Shown here piece after piece: positions 61,448 to 64,000 of a stretch of DNA of 64,000 bases. The notes under the pieces were generated by a model. That model made no database searches, was not told the DNA's origin, and worked only from the letters and a program-made list of their open reading frames with translations. Positions within the stretch are counted from its first letter, which is position 1. Each line of letters opens with the position of its first letter. A program made the translations under genes and the position numbers. Source of the stretch: Clostridium rhizosphaerae (lineage in GTDB: Bacteria > Bacillota > Clostridia > Clostridiales > Clostridiaceae); the NCBI RefSeq assembly GCF_016765585.1, contig NZ_JAESWC010000018.1, positions 372,001-436,000 of the forward strand, given 5' to 3'.

Positions 61448-62588
61448 AAAAATCTTCATTAACCCATTTCTCCATTCTGTCCAAAGCCTCTTTTAGGGTT
61501 TTTATATCATAGGAATAAGAAATTCTTATATAGCCTTCACCACCTATTCCGAAGGCTGAGCCAGGTACTGCAGCAACTTTTGCTTCACGTAAAAGTCTTT
61601 CGCAAAATTTTTCGCTGTCTAAATTAAATTTCTTTATTGAAGGAAATATATAAAAAGCTCCCTTTGGAAGATTACTTTCCATTCCCATACTAATTAACCT
61701 ATTATAGACATAATCCCTTCTTTCTATAAATTCATTTTTCATTTTTTCTACATCCTCAAGACAGTTTCTGAGACCTTCATGAGCTCCCCACTGCACTATG
61801 GATGGAGCGCAAGAAACATTATACTGATGAACCTTTATAATTTGATCTATAATTTTCTTATCCGCACAAACATATCCTAGTCTAAGTCCAGTCATTGAAA
61901 ACATCTTTGAAAATCCGCTTACTAAGATAATCTTTGATTTTATATCTTTACACTGTGCAATAGAATAATATTTTTCCTCATAACAAAGTGCACTGTATAT
62001 CTCATCTGATATCACTATTATATTTTTATCTTTTAATAATTCAAAGAGCTTATTCCTATCCTTTTCAGTCAGTACGGCTCCTGTAGGATTTGAGGGATAG
62101 GATAGAACCATTAGCTTAGGCTTTTGTTCATCAATAAGATTTTGTAAGTTATTAAAATCAATTGAAAAGTCCTGCTTTAAATCATAGTTTATAACTTGAG
62201 CTCCTAAAAGCTTAACACAACTTTCATAAGCCGGATATGCAGGATTGGGTATTAAAACCTTATCTTCAGGGTTTAGAAGCGCTGCAAAGGTTGATAGAAG
62301 CGCCTCACTTCCTCCGATAGTTATGCATATCTCATCACTTCCATAACTTATATTAAAACCTTCAAGATATCTTGATATTTCATTTCTTAGTTCCTCTATG
62401 CCAGCATTTGAGGTATACCCTGTTTTATTTTTTTCAATAGCTTCAATCATTGCCGACTTTATCTTTTCAGGGACATTAAAATCCGGCTGACCAAGAGTTA
62501 ATGATACTGCCTCTGGAAATTGTGTTACTTTGTTAAAAAATTTTCTAATACCAGAAATTTCTATACTTTTTACGTTTCTTGAAATCAT
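61446..62588 (-). CDS. patA: PLP-dependent class I aminotransferase, probable N-acetyl-LL-diaminopimelate aminotransferase
   Basis: This 380-residue aminotransferase has GQPDFNVPEKIKSAM, YPSNPTGAVLTEKD, ISDEIYSALCYEE and SGFSKMFSMTGLRLGYVC with the Schiff-base Lys. PatA transfers the amino group to N-acetyl-2-amino-6-ketopimelate in the acetylase pathway. It is divergent from dapH, which makes the preceding intermediate. ATG at 62588 has AAGGTG upstream. A general aromatic or aspartate aminotransferase remains possible. Confidence 0.85.
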   Translation of the reverse strand: MISRNVKSIEISGIRKFFNKVTQFPEAVSLTLGQPDFNVPEKIKSAMIEAIEKNKTGYTSNAGIEELRNEISRYLEGFNISYGSDEICITIGGSEALLSTFAALLNPEDKVLIPNPAYPAYESCVKLLGAQVINYDLKQDFSIDFNNLQNLIDEQKPKLMVLSYPSNPTGAVLTEKDRNKLFELLKDKNIIVISDEIYSALCYEEKYYSIAQCKDIKSKIILVSGFSKMFSMTGLRLGYVCADKKIIDQIIKVHQYNVSCAPSIVQWGAHEGLRNCLEDVEKMKNEFIERRDYVYNRLISMGMESNLPKGAFYIFPSIKKFNLDSEKFCERLLREAKVAAVPGSAFGIGGEGYIRISYSYDIKTLKEALDRMEKWVNEDF

Positions 62589-62766
62589 ATTATTTTCACC
62601 TTTTCTTTAAACATTTATTTTAAAATTATATACTCTTTTAAATATATTTAAAAGATTTTATTTTAAAATATACAGTACCCCTTTAATTTATGTATATTTT
62701 TTTATATAATCTATTGTATATACATATATTTAAAAATCTGGGCAGCTAAAGAAAGGAAGAATATTT

Positions 62767-63477
62767 ATGGAATATAATTTTACGGACCCTTACGAAATTG
62801 CAAGATTTATTAAAGAATCCAAAAAAATAACTCCTGTAAAAGCATATATTTCTGGTGATTTAAACAATTGTGATTTTGGAAAAATAGATTATTACGGTAC
62901 TGGCACTTTCTATGTTTTATTTGGTGAAGCCAGTGAAGTTTCTGATTTTATTGTAAGAAACAAAGAAAACATAGTCAAATTCAAACTGGAGCATGATAGA
63001 AGAAATTCAGCAATACCTCTTATGGATATATTAAATGTTGATGCTAGAATTGAACCAGGTGCAATTATTAGAGATAAAGTTGTTATAGGAAAAAATGCTG
63101 TGGTTATGATGGGAGCAGTAATAAATATTGGTGCCGAAATTGGAGAAGGTGCCATGATTGATATGAATGCTGTAGTAGGCGCAAGAGGAAAAATAGGAAA
63201 AAGAGTTCATTTGGGCGCAGGAGCAGTAGTTGCAGGTGTTCTTGAACCGCCTAGCAAATCCCCTTGTGAAATAGAGGATGACGTACTGATAGGTGCAAAT
63301 GCCGTTATTCTAGAAGGCGTAAAAGTAGGGAAAGGCTCTGTTGTTGCTGCAGGTTCAGTCGTTGTTGAAGATGTACCTGAAGGTGTAGTTGTTGCTGGCA
63401 CTCCTGCTAAAATTATCAAAACAGTTGATGATAAAACTAAAGAAAAAACTAAAATACTTGAAGATTTAAGAAAATAA
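62767..63477 (+). CDS. dapH: Tetrahydrodipicolinate N-acetyltransferase
   Basis: DapH acetylates tetrahydrodipicolinate using acetyl-CoA. The 236-residue length is exact for the family. An N-terminal alpha/beta part is followed by a left-handed beta-helix of hexapeptide repeats ([19 protein letters not shown], then [20 protein letters not shown]). ATG at 62767 has GGAAG upstream. The downstream steps need PatA, encoded next to it, and a deacetylase (DapL) not in the window. Confidence 0.93.
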   Translation: MEYNFTDPYEIARFIKESKKITPVKAYISGDLNNCDFGKIDYYGTGTFYVLFGEASEVSDFIVRNKENIVKFKLEHDRRNSAIPLMDILNVDARIEPGAIIRDKVVIGKNAVVMMGAVINIGAEIGEGAMIDMNAVVGARGKIGKRVHLGAGAVVAGVLEPPSKSPCEIEDDVLIGANAVILEGVKVGKGSVVAAGSVVVEDVPEGVVVAGTPAKIIKTVDDKTKEKTKILEDLRK

Positions 63478-63510
63478 AAAATTAGCAGAGGGAAACCTCT
63501 GCTAATTTTT
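63476..63510. terminator. Bidirectional terminator between dapH and the SSB-like gene
   Basis: A 15-bp perfect stem (AAAAATTAGCAGAGG paired with CCTCTGCTAATTTTT) with a GAAA tetraloop lies between convergent genes. Confidence 0.93.
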
Positions 63511-63521
63511 ATAAAATAATA

Positions 63522-64000
63522 TTATTCCTCATTTTTTTCCATTATAACTTCTTCTGTAGTTTCTTCATTATTAGAATCCTTAGTAACTCTTTCCATCTTA
63601 GAAATGGATACTTCATATGCAACTTTTTTAATGCTTTCAGTATCAGAAATCTTCTTTTCATATTCTCTGCTTTGAAGTCTTCCCCAAACTCTTATATTAT
63701 CTCCTACTTCAAGACCCTGACAGAATCTTGAGTTTCTTCCCCAAGCTATTGTAGGTATATAATCTGATTTGTTGTATGAACGGTTTACTGCCAAAAGCAT
63801 ATCAGCAATCTCTCTTCCAAAAGGAGTTGTCCTGTATACTGGCATTTTGCATATATATCCATCAAGGAATATTTGATTAGGGTTCTTACTTTTTTCTATG
63901 CAGAACTCAACATTCCTTGCAAAAACCGAAAGTATAAGTCTATTTGAGCCATCCACAAACTTATTATAAGACCTGAGTTGTCCTTCTACGATTACATCAC
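63522..64000 (-). CDS. Single-stranded DNA-binding protein-like (OB fold), cut by the right edge
   Basis: The frame is open through the right edge, so the N-terminus is missing; a GTG at 63956 is not the true start because upstream codons (DVIVEGQLRSYNKFVDGSNR) look like protein. The visible 159 residues contain a degenerate first OB-like part and a clear SSB-like OB domain (GREIADMLLAVNRSYNKSDY, then IAWGRNSRFCQGLEVGD). The C-terminus is acidic (EKNEE) but lacks the usual DIPF tip. It may be a secondary SSB rather than the main replication protein. Confidence 0.75.
   Translation of the reverse strand, partial: DVIVEGQLRSYNKFVDGSNRLILSVFARNVEFCIEKSKNPNQIFLDGYICKMPVYRTTPFGREIADMLLAVNRSYNKSDYIPTIAWGRNSRFCQGLEVGDNIRVWGRLQSREYEKKISDTESIKKVAYEVSISKMERVTKDSNNEETTEEVIMEKNEE

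Noticed and set aside
62735-62766. GGGCAG upstream of dapH as a third copy of the dapA/U32 leader element
   Set aside because: Only the 6-mer is shared; there is no second hairpin and no CCCAGTGTTTCGA tail.

Overview
The window is a chromosomal segment of a low-GC, spore-forming, anaerobic member of the Clostridia, most likely Clostridium sensu lato. The evidence is the AT-rich sequence with strong Shine-Dalgarno sites, a YtxC-type sporulation protein, an alpha/beta-type small acid-soluble spore protein, Ptb and indolepyruvate:ferredoxin oxidoreductase genes, an infC-rpmI-rplT operon with an ATT start, and a T-box in front of pheST. Nearly all genes are intact. Only the two edge genes are cut: a legB-like dehydratase on the left and an SSB-like gene on the right. 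I see no prophage, insertion sequence or CRISPR array.

Region 1 (1-13.95 kb, all minus strand) is a surface-glycan sugar locus. It runs from galU through a DeoR-type regulator, two DegT-family sugar aminotransferases, a membrane CapD/PglF-type 4,6-dehydratase and a WbpA-type UDP-sugar dehydrogenase into a legionaminic-acid cassette (legF, legG, legI, then ptmE and the start of legB). A FemAB/GNAT-like transferase and a divergent PLP-fold protein sit inside the cassette and may modify the sugar. Region 2 (14.2-21.5 kb) has an LCP-family wall-polymer transferase, a TPR protein, phosphoglucomutase, ribosomal protein L25/Ctc, a SpeA-type decarboxylase and an unrecognised protein. PgcA makes Glc-1-P for GalU, and the LCP protein may attach the finished polymer.

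Region 3 (21.6-33.5 kb, minus) has a compact glnA-ptb-iorA-iorB cluster (nitrogen assimilation next to aryl-pyruvate oxidation), then a DUF523 gene, mutS2, a U32-family gene, a glycosyltransferase and zapA. Region 4 (33.7-44.2 kb) is translation and ion transport: pheT-pheS behind a Phe T-box, an rRNA/tRNA methyltransferase, ktrA-ktrB, rplT-rpmI-infC, ytxC, a DUF6873-like gene and five tRNAs (Val, Asp, Phe, Gly, Cys). Region 5 (44.3-46.2 kb) has hslO, a methyltransferase and the spore protein gene. Region 6 (46.4-58 kb) has two complete oligopeptide ABC transporter operons with different gene orders (BCDFA and ABCDF). Region 7 (58.6-63.5 kb) is the acetylase branch of lysine/diaminopimelate synthesis: asd, dapA, dapB, patA and dapH.

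The most interesting non-coding signals are two families of repeated leader sequences. (i) A 95-bp, gap-free, 77% identical, palindromic element lies just upstream of both ktrB and the first oppB. Weaker similarity continues about 70 bp further upstream. (ii) A two-hairpin element with an identical 13-nt tail (CCCAGTGTTTCGA) abuts the Shine-Dalgarno site of both the U32 gene and dapA. I do not recognise either as a described riboswitch. Both are candidates for undescribed cis-regulatory RNAs or small mobile palindromes. All statements come from reading the sequence; no database search was run.
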